Shown here: positions 26,701 to 34,900 of the stretch, in pieces
How the letters are laid out: each line of letters begins with the position of its first letter
Numbering within the stretch: the first letter of the stretch is position 1
From: Scolanthus callimorphus
Taxonomy: Eukaryota > Cnidaria > Anthozoa > Actiniaria > Edwardsiidae
Assembly (NCBI GenBank): GCA_033964015.1
Contig: CM066923.1
Span: 23,944,168-24,008,167, forward strand
Reading direction: 5' to 3'
Length of the DNA stretch: 64,000 nt
Program-made: the position numbers and the translations under genes
Notes under the pieces: generated by a model
Told to the model about the DNA's origin: nothing
The model's input: the letters and a program-made list of their open reading frames with translations, nothing else
Databases searched by the model: none

Positions 26701-28480
26701 TCAACTAAATCAACCCTTTGCTGAAATCAGCGAAAAAGATCCGAATACGATTACCTCCTCTGTCTAGGGCCTCCCTAAGTGAAAGTACTTTAACCCGTAA
26801 AAGATTGGTCGAGAAGAAGCATGCATTATATTCGGTCCCCAGACTCTTATCTTGATTACTTGGCTAGTAGAGCGCAATGACGCAATTTGTGAAGAAAACT
26901 AGTGGCGTTGCTTCTTTCTCTTTTTTCACCCGGTCCACTAGTCTCCCTTACAGCTCCAGCGGCCGGAGTGTAGCGTGACTCCAACCCCTGGCCTTGGAGG
27001 GAGACTACAGGTCCACAAACGTTTGCGCTTACGGAGTCCACGTGATTGATACTGATGTATTGCCGTTATATTAACAGATTGTGTTTCCTAATGGCTCCAT
27101 TGACCCGTGGCACGCCTTGGGGATTATTAAAGATGTATCCGAGAGTGAGCAGGCCATCTTTATTGAAGGTAAATGGCTAGAGCTTAAAGGGAGGCTGTCA
27201 CGCAGCTGCGCAGCTGTTCTGCGCATCTCAAAACAAAGAAGTATCGTCCCGTAACGATGGCCAGCGAAGACTGAAAACCACGAAAACAATCCGTTTTAAT
27301 CTCGCTATTTCTCGATCCATCCGACCAAATGTTTATGTTTTACATATTCTTCGATAGTTTTCTGATAGGATGGTCCAAATAGTTTTGCTCAGTGATCGTT
27401 CCTGGAGCATGCGCGTATCGTGACAGCCTCCCTTCAAATCACTCCGTGTTATGAGCACGCACTAAACATTTTAAGCAACGTCTTGAGGTTATACACCTAT
27501 TTCAACAAAGCTGCACCATCACAGCCGTCTGTTCCCTAGCCTGCGATACGCCATAAGAGGTGTACTAAAAACAGAAGCATAGACACTGTTTTTTAGGATA
27601 AATAGCCATACCTATTACCCTGCTTATGCCAAGTGATTCTACAATACATCGCTCGCAAGAAATTTTGTATTGGTTATCACGAGAGCTTCGCCCTTGATAG
27701 TTTCTCCCATGACGCGGGTTACAACAGACAGTTGTGACAGTGCAACGTTTTCTGAAATAGGTTACCCTGGTTCCAGAGCCTCGAATGTCGCTTGATTTAG
27801 CGCTGAGCTTGGCTGGTCACTAAATCAAGCGACATTCGAGGCTCTGGAACCAGGGTAGAAATAGGTGTATAGCGCTTTCAATAAAGTTAGTCACTTGGAA
27901 AGAGAAAAGCTACCCGCGTCCAAAGCTAGTGGCGCGCGGGGTTGTGCTCCGTCACATACTCACATGTGGACCCTCAGCTTCAACAAGGTTAAATTGTCTG
28001 GAATATCGAACGGCTGCGTCATTCTCTGTACCTTGCTTTAAGAATGCGGTATTTTGAGCAAAAATAAATTTCACAACGCTGCCCAAGTTATGATGGCCAC
28101 AATACTTTTCGTCAAAGCTTTGTGCCTTTTCTCTTTCTGCGTGACTAACTTAATTGAAAACAGAATATCAAACTTAGACGACAATGAAGAGATGGGCTTC
28201 CCTCCCAAATGGTGCCGTGTCCTGTTATCAGCGTTTCCTCCTCTTTTCCAGGAACTGCTCACTGCGCTAAAACAGAATAACAAACTAGAGATGACAACGA
28301 AGAGTAGGCTTTGCTGTCCCTACCAAATGGTGCCGTGTGTTTATCAGCGTTTCCTTCTCTTTTCCAGGAACTGCTCACTGCGCTAACATGTATCCTGAGA
28401 GCGAACACGACCCGCCACAGCTTAAAGAGGCTCGCGAGAGAATCAAACAACATGTGCAGAAATGGCTACAGATGCAGTAA
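17743..28480 (+). CDS. PRSS16: S28 serine carboxypeptidase, PRSS16-like, nine exons
   Basis: A secreted or lysosomal prolyl/serine carboxypeptidase of family S28. Exons are 17743-18133, 19526-19710, 20783-20966, 21954-22067, 22654-22855, 24774-24867, 24966-25083, 27078-27168 and 28368-28480. All junctions are GT-AG and phases agree. The start is followed by a hydrophobic signal peptide ([20 protein letters not shown]). [11 protein letters not shown] and VFLMIGGEG-type strands follow. The nucleophile is Ser174 in GGSYPGS, the acid Asp439 in NGSIDPWH and the base His464 in [10 protein letters not shown]. Other family marks are [14 protein letters not shown] and YGVTFN. Predicted length ~497 residues; vertebrate PRSS16 is ~514. 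A single base is missing near 18000 (CCTGTGTTTT then GATGATT) and another near 22024 (AACTT then ATGGG). The S28 assignment is secure; PRSS16 versus PRCP-type orthology would need a tree. Confidence 0.93.
18660..19400. repeat. GGGTATTTTTTGGGTATGAAAT repeats in S28 intron 1
   Basis: Variants of GGGTATTTTTTGGG and TATGAAAT recur about eight times between ~18890 and 19190, flanked by CCCCTAAGAGATAGCAAA-type segments. Those segments also recur near 18785, 19280, 21100, 25470 and 25610. The interval is an eroded dispersed repeat, not a gene. Poly-C and poly-G runs lie next to it. Confidence 0.5.
20452..20690 (-). mobile_element. tRNA-derived SINE, copy 1
   Basis: Read on the minus strand, the element begins GGAAGCACAGTTGGTTCAGC (A-box-like) and carries GGTTCGACTCC, a perfect RNA polymerase III B-box, about 40 bp later. 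A tRNA-unrelated body follows (ATGTAATAAACC, CTTATGACTGCTTGGC, TTGGGACCCAGCG), then an A/T-rich tail. A plus-strand copy of the same family lies at ~33590-33945. This copy lacks ~100 bp present in the other. It lies in S28 intron 2. Confidence 0.75.
22861..23389. mobile_element. TA-flanked MITE with nested insertion
   Basis: The ends GAGCGGTTTTCACATGACTG and CAGTCATGTGAAATCCACTC are inverted, with TA on each side (22859-22860 and 23390-23391). After removal of an internal 270-bp insertion the element is ~257 bp, matching the 253-bp copy at 9514-9766. It starts at position +6 of S28 intron 5, so the donor GTATA is partly made of its target-site TA. Confidence 0.8.
22895..23164. mobile_element. 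Nested 270-bp MITE, GCCCGCATTTCGCGG ends
   Basis: GCCCGCATTTCGCGGTTAAAA at the left and TTTTAACCGCGAAATGGGC at the right are inverted copies, and TA flanks both sides (22893-22894 and 23165-23166). The homologous copy at 9514-9766 reads straight through this point, so the insertion is directly visible. Interior arms also pair (CACCAAAGAGAG with CTCTCTTTGGTG). No coding capacity. Confidence 0.8.
23560..23864. mobile_element. Diverged copy of GAGCAGATTTCGTATGACTG MITE
   Basis: The left part GCGCATTTCGTATGACTGTG and the right part CACAGTCTTACGAAATCCGC match the ends of the family at 30119, 32815 and 48603. The interior is rich in GCCGCGAC and CACGAC motifs, as in that family, but is longer and more rearranged. 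Boundaries are approximate. Confidence 0.5.
24539..24680. mobile_element. Hairpin MITE, GCCGGCTCTCCAGTG family, copy 1
   Basis: A ~140-bp near-perfect hairpin. TAGCCTGCTACCCGGC and CTCCAGTGGG at the left are mirrored by CACTGGAGAGTCGGCTAGCA at the right, with GCGCGGGATTCCTGTG and CACAGGAATCCCGCGC at the tip. Related copies are at 28580-28727 and 54818-55156. It lies in S28 intron 5. Confidence 0.8.
25089..25290. mobile_element. Foldback MITE, AATRGACCTCCTCGGCTTGG family, copy 1
   Basis: The ends AATAGACCTCCTCGGCTTGG and CCGAGGAGGTCCATT are inverted, as are inner segments CATTTCAGATCACGTGGCAT and ATGCCACGTGATCTGAAATG. Copies at 32399-32598 and 50289-50479 share the layout. It begins only about 6 bases after the 5' splice site of S28 exon 7. 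Confidence 0.8.
25640..26860 (-). pseudogene. 5'-truncated non-LTR retrotransposon reverse transcriptase
   Basis: Read on the minus strand, the fragment shows reverse-transcriptase landmarks in order across shifting frames: ADFSKGFDLVDH (catalytic Asp motif), [18 protein letters not shown] (catalytic) and an intact 181-codon C-terminal frame at 25756-26301 with [30 protein letters not shown] and [16 protein letters not shown]. The 5' portion of the polyprotein, including any endonuclease, is missing and several indels break the frame, so it is dead. The 3' end has an (ATA)n run at ~25645-25662, typical of CR1/L2-like or related non-LTR elements. It lies in S28 intron 7. Confidence 0.85.
27188..27433. 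mobile_element. TTAA-flanked MITE, AGGGAGGCTGTCACG ends
   Basis: The ends AGGGAGGCTGTCACG and CGTGACAGCCTCCCT are inverted. TTAA precedes the left end (27184-27187) and TCAA follows the right end, one mismatch from a TTAA duplication. TTAA targets point to Kolobok or piggyBac mobilisation. The element at 51877-52260 has comparable termini. It lies at the start of S28 intron 8. Confidence 0.7.
27763..27857. mobile_element. 95-bp palindrome with 9-bp target duplication
   Basis: TACCCTGGTTCCAGAGCCTC at the left is repeated as its exact complement at the right, with arms of ~38 bp and a ~19-bp loop. The 9-mer GAAATAGGT directly flanks both sides (27754-27762 and 27858-27866). This is a clean target-site duplication; 9 bp is typical of Mutator-like transposition. 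It lies in S28 intron 8. Confidence 0.85.
28161..28386 (+). repeat. Tandem duplication of last S28 splice acceptor
   Basis: Two ~110-bp direct copies (28161-28270 and 28273-28386) each contain TTATCAGCGTTTCC, a pyrimidine tract, TTTTCCAG and GAACTGCTCACTGCGCTAA. The second contains the acceptor and beginning of the true last exon. The first would also be a plausible acceptor; its use would give GTAHCAKTE and then a stop, keeping the catalytic His but removing the C-terminal helix. Confidence 0.88.
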
Positions 28481-28579
28481 AGGGTGGTTCCATATAGTCA
28501 TTAGTCGTATGAAATGAGATAGAATCGATTCGTCCGAGTCGTATCCGCCATCCCAGTTGCATCGCATGAAAGTGTTTTT

Positions 28580-28727
28580 AGCCTGCGAGCCGGCTCTCCA
28601 GTGAGTTTTTCGGATATTTGATTTTTTTAGCGCGCGGGATTCCTGTGTTGCGGAGAGACACAGGAATCCCGCACGCCATAAAATATCAAATATCCAAAAA
28701 CCCACTATAGAGCCGGCTCGCAGCCTA
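28580..28727. mobile_element. Hairpin MITE, GCCGGCTCTCCAGTG family, copy 2
   Basis: AGCCTGCGAGCCGGCTCTCC at the left and AGAGCCGGCTCGCAGCCT at the right form a ~148-bp hairpin, with GCGCGGGATTCCTGTG at the tip paired with its complement. It lies about 100 bp past the S28 stop codon and may lie within the 3' UTR. Confidence 0.8.
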
Positions 28728-28855
28728 GAGTATTTCCATACGGTCGTCCGAATCGTATCAGTCGTATTGCATGAGTGTTTTCGTATGGTCGTCCGACTCG
28801 TTTCAACAAATCATACGACTGGGACGACTAACACGGCTGTATGGAAACCAGCCCT

Positions 28856-29280
28856 AGACCCCGTCCACACTACTCCGTTTTCAAACGAAAACGGATACTT
28901 TTTGCTCCGGATACGGCTATCGTCCACACTACAACGCCGAAAACGATACCGAAAACGGATCAATCCGAAAACGCTCTCCAGAGTGGAGCGATTTGAAAAC
29001 GGAGCTGTTTGAAAACGCTGTTTTCTAGTGTGGACGGGTGAAAACGATGCTATCTGAAAACGATGACGTCACCACAGCAAACCCGATTTCGCGGGCCAGC
29101 AGATCGAAATGCGCATGCCTCGAGCTTGTTTGAGCATGAATGCATAAGAGCGTTTTCGTAACGAATACGCGTTGTAGTGTGGACGGGCGAAAACGATAAG
29201 TGTGGACGCAAACCTTTTTGAAAACGGAGCAAAAAGTATCCGTTTTCGTTTGAAAACGGTGTAGTGTGGACGGGGTCTTA
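28856..29280. mobile_element. MITE, AGACCCCGTCCACACTA family, copy 1
   Basis: The ends AGACCCCGTCCACACTACTC and TAGTGTGGACGGGGTCTT are inverted. Inside, GTCCACACT and GTGTGGACG blocks alternate with GAAAACG runs, giving four or more paired sub-arms. A second copy at 47331-48529 is interrupted by another transposon, and a related relic begins near 49590. Confidence 0.8.
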
Positions 29281-29289
29281 AAGGGTGCT

Positions 29290-29940
29290 AAGGAACACGG
29301 TTCGCTAGCACTGGTACATGGTAGACCTTTCTCAGGGGCGTACATTATTTCGCAAAGGACAAACATTTGAATCAACTAGAATGCACACTGTAATACTGCT
29401 TTCACAATAGTGAAAGAGAAAAAACTGTGGTGGGAAACTATCAACTGGGAATTTTGAGTCTACCTAGGCACATTTTTGGCTTATAGTTTTTGATCGAAGT
29501 GGGCGGACTGAAAATTATAATGGTTGCCCCAGTTCGCAAACTCATAAAGGTAGTTGTGTTTTTTTTTTAATGCGGAAAAAGCTTCAGTTCTTGATCGTGG
29601 CTGCCATCTTGAACACATGACGTGCGCGAAACTCGCTTTGTCGCTCGCCCCAGACTGAATTTTCGAGCGCGTCCAAGATGGCGGCGAACTGAAGCCTTCT
29701 CCGCCGTAAAAAAAACACGCACAAACCGAGTGCAAGAGGCTACGGTAACCCATTAATATTTACTCTGCAAAGTGTAAGAAGAAGAATCTTTGTGTCACTT
29801 TAAAAGATATAAACGCAGACTTACGCACCCATTAGAAATTTGATAGAATAAGAAATGATAGAAAAGATAGAAAAGTGTTAGAAGGTTATTATTCAAAGAT
29901 AGGTCCCGTCACGCAAAGAGAAACCGGACGACATCACCTG
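29290..29940. other. Intergenic DNA with one foldback
   Basis: No gene is recognised. Bases ~29548-29722 form an imperfect hairpin: AAGCTTCAGTTC with GAACTGAAGCCTTC, and GCTGCCATCTTG with CAAGATGGCGGC. CCAAGATGGCGGCGAAC carries a YY1-like CAAGATGGCGGC core, which also occurs at the 63460 start codon; this could be coincidence. Confidence 0.4.
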
Positions 29941-30118
29941 TTTCGCTTAGTGCAGTCGACTGGCTTTTTGTCGGCGGTAGAAAGCCAATACACTGCACCA
30001 AACGAAACAGGGCAAGATTCTGGTTGGCTTAGACGATTTGATTGACGGAACAGAAAAAGCAAAAATCCCAGACCCAACGCGAAGTTTTGAAAATGCGCAC
30101 CGCGAAACAACGGATTTA

Positions 30119-30275
30119 GAGCAGATTTCGTATGACTGTGAAAAGTGGCGCGGCACGGTCGCGGCGCGGAACTTGGCCTGCTGTAGATACGGAATGAAAT
30201 CGCGTAAGTCGAGGCACGGTCGCGTCGCGGTACAACTTTGCCGCCGCACTTTTCACAGTCATACGAAATCTGCTC
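30119..30275. mobile_element. TA-flanked MITE, GAGCAGATTTCGTATGACTG family, copy 1
   Basis: A 157-bp element with inverted ends GAGCAGATTTCGTATGACTG and CAGTCATACGAAATCTGCTC, TA on both sides, and a very GC-rich core (GGCGCGGCACGGTCGCGGCG). Copies at 32815-33002 and 48603-48790 share ends, TA flanks and core. No coding capacity. Confidence 0.88.
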
Positions 30276-31019
30276 TAGCTGTAAAGAAAGTAAAACTGTT
30301 CTTGTCGTCCGGGCAATGTTTCGTGACGCGGCACTTATTATATTTTGATATCATGTAGAGTATGGATTACATAGAATATTTTTGTTATTAAAAGCGTGTT
30401 GTCGCCAACACGATAAACTGGAAGAATACGGATGAAGATTTTTTTAAAGCCCATAGCTCAGTTTCTGAAAGGTGGGATTTGGGATTTATCCCAGTGATAA
30501 ATCCCAAAATCTTTGTTTATACCGAGTGTGAATTCCTTATAATGGTAGCTGCAAATCTTGTTCAGCATTTGGACCGTCGATTTAGGAATGTGATCGCGAC
30601 AAACATCACCAGTGTAGCTTTGCCTTTGCACTGTCTCTTAGGGGTAACTTTTATAAGAGCCAATCCCTTATTGCTATCTCACAAGCGCGGGGCGGTACTC
30701 CACGAAAGGTTATTTTTATTAGCAAAACTTGCACGTGTTATTAGACCTAAACTTTTAAAATTACAGACTTAACGCTAATCCCCAGACAATTGTTTAAACA
30801 TGATATACGAAGTTTGGAGAACATTCTCCAATCTAATTTTCCAGTCGACTTTTTTGCCTTTACAATTCACAGTTTTACTTATTTTTCAATTAATGAATAT
30901 AAAGCTAAAGCAAGTGCAAATAATGGCGACGCAACAGAAGCCTGAGGATCAGGCCCTCGTTTCCCTTGAAATGTAAATACCGGGAAATCGAAAAATAAAA
31001 TTCCGGCTGATGATTCTCA

Positions 31020-31890
31020 GGCTAACGCAAAAGCGCAAGTTCAAAATCAAAATTATTTAGTTTGCTTGCGTTCGCTTGATTTACGCTAGACGCAAGCACA
31101 AGGGGCTCAACGTCCCGATTTTCTTTCGCTTGCGTCGGCGCTTTTCGTTTGAGTGAAAACTACGTAAAGCCGGGGAAATACGAGGCACAAAATCCTTCAA
31201 TATGTCGCGCAACATTAATTGCTGCGTTGCAAGTCTAATGTTTGTTGCTCGTTTTTCATTCATTTCACAACTTGTCGCGCAACATTTTGTTACGATGATC
31301 ACACATGCGAGCCCAAGGTGGATTTTGCCCCTTAGCACCTCATTTTTATTGACTAATCAACTTGAATTGTAGGCAAAATGTTAAGCGAAAAAATGTGTTT
31401 GATGAAACACGAGAAAAAAAAAGCCATAATTGTGGCTCAAATTATACCGCGCTGTACTTCGCGCAACAAGTTTCTACAACTTGCAGCAAATGTTTTTGTT
31501 ACGGCGCGTTCTGCCTCGTCCCTAGGCGTCTCTATTTGGTAGAAATAGAGAGAAAAGCCTATTGCGAGTGTTCTGGTAGCGAGCGCGCAATGCATCTTGG
31601 GAACGGTCGTTTACGCAATGCATCATGGGAAGGCTGATGCTTTTCGCGCTAGCTCGCTCCCAGTCGCTCTCGCCTCGAAAATCACTAGAACGCGCCTGGG
31701 TACGAGGCAGCGGCGCGTTGATGTTGTGGCGCGAGATGAAAAATGCGCAACATCGATCATCCAACTTGTAACGCAACAAGTTGAGAGATTTTGTGCCTCG
31801 TATTTTCCCGGCTTAAAGCGAACTAGATGAATTTGATATCCTTGCGCTTGCGTCTACGCTTGCGTTGGTGTGTAGACCAGCCCTAATACT
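31020..31890. mobile_element. Large foldback with CGCAAGCG-rich ends, nested hairpin
   Basis: The left half carries CGTTCGCTTGATTTACGC, ACGAGGCACAAAATC and TGTCGCGCAACATT; the right half carries their complements in reverse order (GATTTTGTGCCTCGTATTTT, TTGCGCTTGCGTCTACGCTTG). An inner foldback at ~31503-31716 (CGCGTTCTGCCTCGTCCC with TACGAGGCAGCGGCGCG) interrupts it. Related CGCAAG ends occur at the window start and at 54640-55260. It lies just downstream of the GPCR stop codon. Confidence 0.65.
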
Positions 31891-31907
31891 GACGATGCAC
31901 TCATAAA

Positions 31908-34900
31908 CTAATTGACGTTCACTGCTCTTGGTGTCGTGTCGCTGCCCTGCTCGTTAGGGCTCTGATCCTGATTCTGATTGGCTGCCGTTATCTGTTGTTC
32001 AACGGCTACGTGCATGGCCCTGAGGATTTGTGGGATATTGCTAGGTCTTAGCGTCAGGTCTGACCTCGACCTAGTCCTCTTCGAACACAGGATGACCAGA
32101 AAATCTCGCCGGAATCTCTTATTCATTGTCAAGTAGATGATGGGATTGCAAGCGGAGTGGAAAGACGCCATAAAACCCGTAACTATAAACACTTCTTGTG
32201 GTACGGACACTGGGAAAGTAGAAAGCACAAGTGAGAAATTTCAAGAGTTATGTCCCTGTGGACCAAGGAGAATGTACAGACGAAGCTTTCCTCCGTAAGC
32301 TTGAAAAACAAAGGGACTCCTAGTACAGAACTGGAGCTTACCCGCGCTCTCAGAGGCTACTCATCCTGAGGGTCTAGTACTTTGTGACTACGCATGCCAA
32401 TAGACCTCCTCAGCTTGGGCGTAATGTTGTCCCATTTCAGATCACGTGGCATTCCCCTGAGTATTCTGTCTTTGTTTTTCTGCTACGCATCAAAGAATAT
32501 ATGAATATGGAAGCATTCCAAACAAAGAAAGATTATTCAAATGAATGCCACGTGATCTGAAATGGGACAACATTACGCCCAAGCTGAGGAGGTCTATTTA
32601 TACCGCAACGGGCGCGTTTCTCGGATTCTGATTGGCTCTCAGCCATGGGTACATGAGAGTATGTACCACGGAACACGCCATCATGAGAGAGCGCGCACGT
32701 AAGGAATCAATGAAAACACCGTTTTGCTGGCTGTGTGCGTAAAACCATTTGGTCATGCGCGCTTTGTTTTTTTTCCTTCGCCTTTTTTTGTGGAAGACCA
32801 TGTTCCGTGGAATAGAGCAGATTTCGTATGACTGTGAAGAGTGCATCGACACGGCGCGGCTGTATTGTCGCGGTCGCAGTACGGAACCTGGCCTGTTTTA
32901 AATTGATGTAGAACGGAATGAAATCGCGTAGTCGGGGCACGGTCACGATCACCGCGCGGCACAACGTTGTCGCGGCAATTTTCAGTCATACGAAATCTGC
33001 TCTATGTCCTCTTAAATATGCCTCTTATATGCTGCGCCATCAGTGAGAGCGCGCGCCATTTTCAGAAATAGCCTTCTGATTGGCTTAGTACAGCGCATGC
33101 TCTTTCCAAAGTTCTGCACCATAAAGACAGCACGTTCTCTTCTATGCCCTAGTCTTCACACCGATACCCCTCCCTCGAGACCCCGTTCACACGAGACCGG
33201 TACAAAACTGGACGGGTACAATTCTGGTACGGTACCGGTAATTTTGGTACGGCTAGGTCCGTCACGGTCCCTAGTGAACACTGTTACAAAACGTGTCAGA
33301 ATTGTACCGGTACCGCATGAACAGGCGTTGTTACCGTACCAGAATTGTACCGGTCCGGCTGTGTACCGGTATCGTGATAGGGGTCTGAGACCTCACCTGA
33401 CCCGTTGATAGCATACACTATAACGAACGGAGTCCAACACCCGATGAACACGCTGAGGACGACAAAGACGACCTTAGCCGTGTGCGCCTCGGCTCGTAAC
33501 CACACGTCCTGGGTGAACTTGGCCCACATTTCAACACGACGGCGACTCTGCCGCACCTGCAATGGAACCATTAGACACGAGTGGAGTGTTTAAGCACAAG
33601 ATAGTTATTTTACAGGGCACCAAACGAGGTCCAGGTTCGACTCCTGGCCGGGACAGAGGACATGCTTTCTTTCTGTTCTGGTCTTGGTGGAAACTCTGTG
33701 TTTCACGTCTTTCGGATGAGACAATTAACCGAGGCCCAGTCTTGCCTTTCTACTTTACCCAGTTCAGGGGGGAAGTTAAATAACCACTGGGGACGTAATA
33801 AACCCTCTGGCATTGACCACCCACAGTGTCTGTGCTTATGACCGCTTGGCTGCCAGTGGCGCCGTTGGGACCCAGCGTAATTCAGCTTACGAACCGCAAG
33901 TTTGGGGATTCGGTCGCAAACATTTACTTTAGAAAAAGCAACAGGAAAACCATACCGTAATGTAGACCCGCAAATAACAGAACACCATAAGTCCTAGAGG
34001 TACAATGTAGCTAAGAAAGGCCACCAGTTCTATGTAGCCGTCCTTCTGTCCAAGAGAAGCGCGGCAAACAGAGCTGCTCGGTCCCCACGTGTATCTGTTC
34101 CACCCCACTACGGGTGGGAGGACTGCAGAAATGACCACGCCCATATGAAGATCAAGATGCGCCAGGCGTGATGTGGCTGAAGCCGCTGATTAGCTGGTAA
34201 CACGATGATGCGATATCTAACAGAGATAAAATACGTAAAGATGGAGGGAGCAGGAAGAAAAGAGGGCGGATTTTCTTTCCCCACATGCAGACTACCAGGA
34301 TCCTTCCTTCCACAACTTCGAACTAAAGTCAACTACAGACCACAAAGCCATAACAATTTCTGCCCTTTTCTTATAATCGCATGCAAGGCAGTTACATGTA
34401 GGGGGTTCCTTGTTCACTGAAACCCTATGTTTGGGTTATATGATTTGAACACCCCGTTACTAAAACTTAAACTATAGGAGATTATAATATGGCTACGATA
34501 TAACGCGCGCTCAGATTCGTCCAAATCTATGCTTTTTTTACACCGATAAAGCAATGGTACTCGCCCGCTATATCATAAAAGTATTAGAGCACAACTTTCT
34601 ATTTGCCGACTTAATCGGCAAATAGAGCACTGCGGCTCGTGATTTTACAACGTTCTCGTGTCTTTCAGACATCGAAAGATTCGCTTTTCTCTAAAATTGT
34701 GAAATTTATTTAGCAGAAATCAATTCAAAGCACTTAAAATTACTCATCATAGTATTGCAGGTGTATCTGAATCTCTGAATGAGAAACCTTTAAATACGAC
34801 ATGGCCCGGTTGACGTATTCGCACAGTAAACATTAGTCTGTTCGCCGATTACTGAGTCAGAGACGACTAGTTCTTTTAACAATGAAACAAATTTATTGAC

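Noticed and set aside
33610..33660. Genuine tRNA gene
   Set aside because: A B-box is present but there is no foldable cloverleaf, and the sequence continues into a body shared with another locus; it is a SINE.
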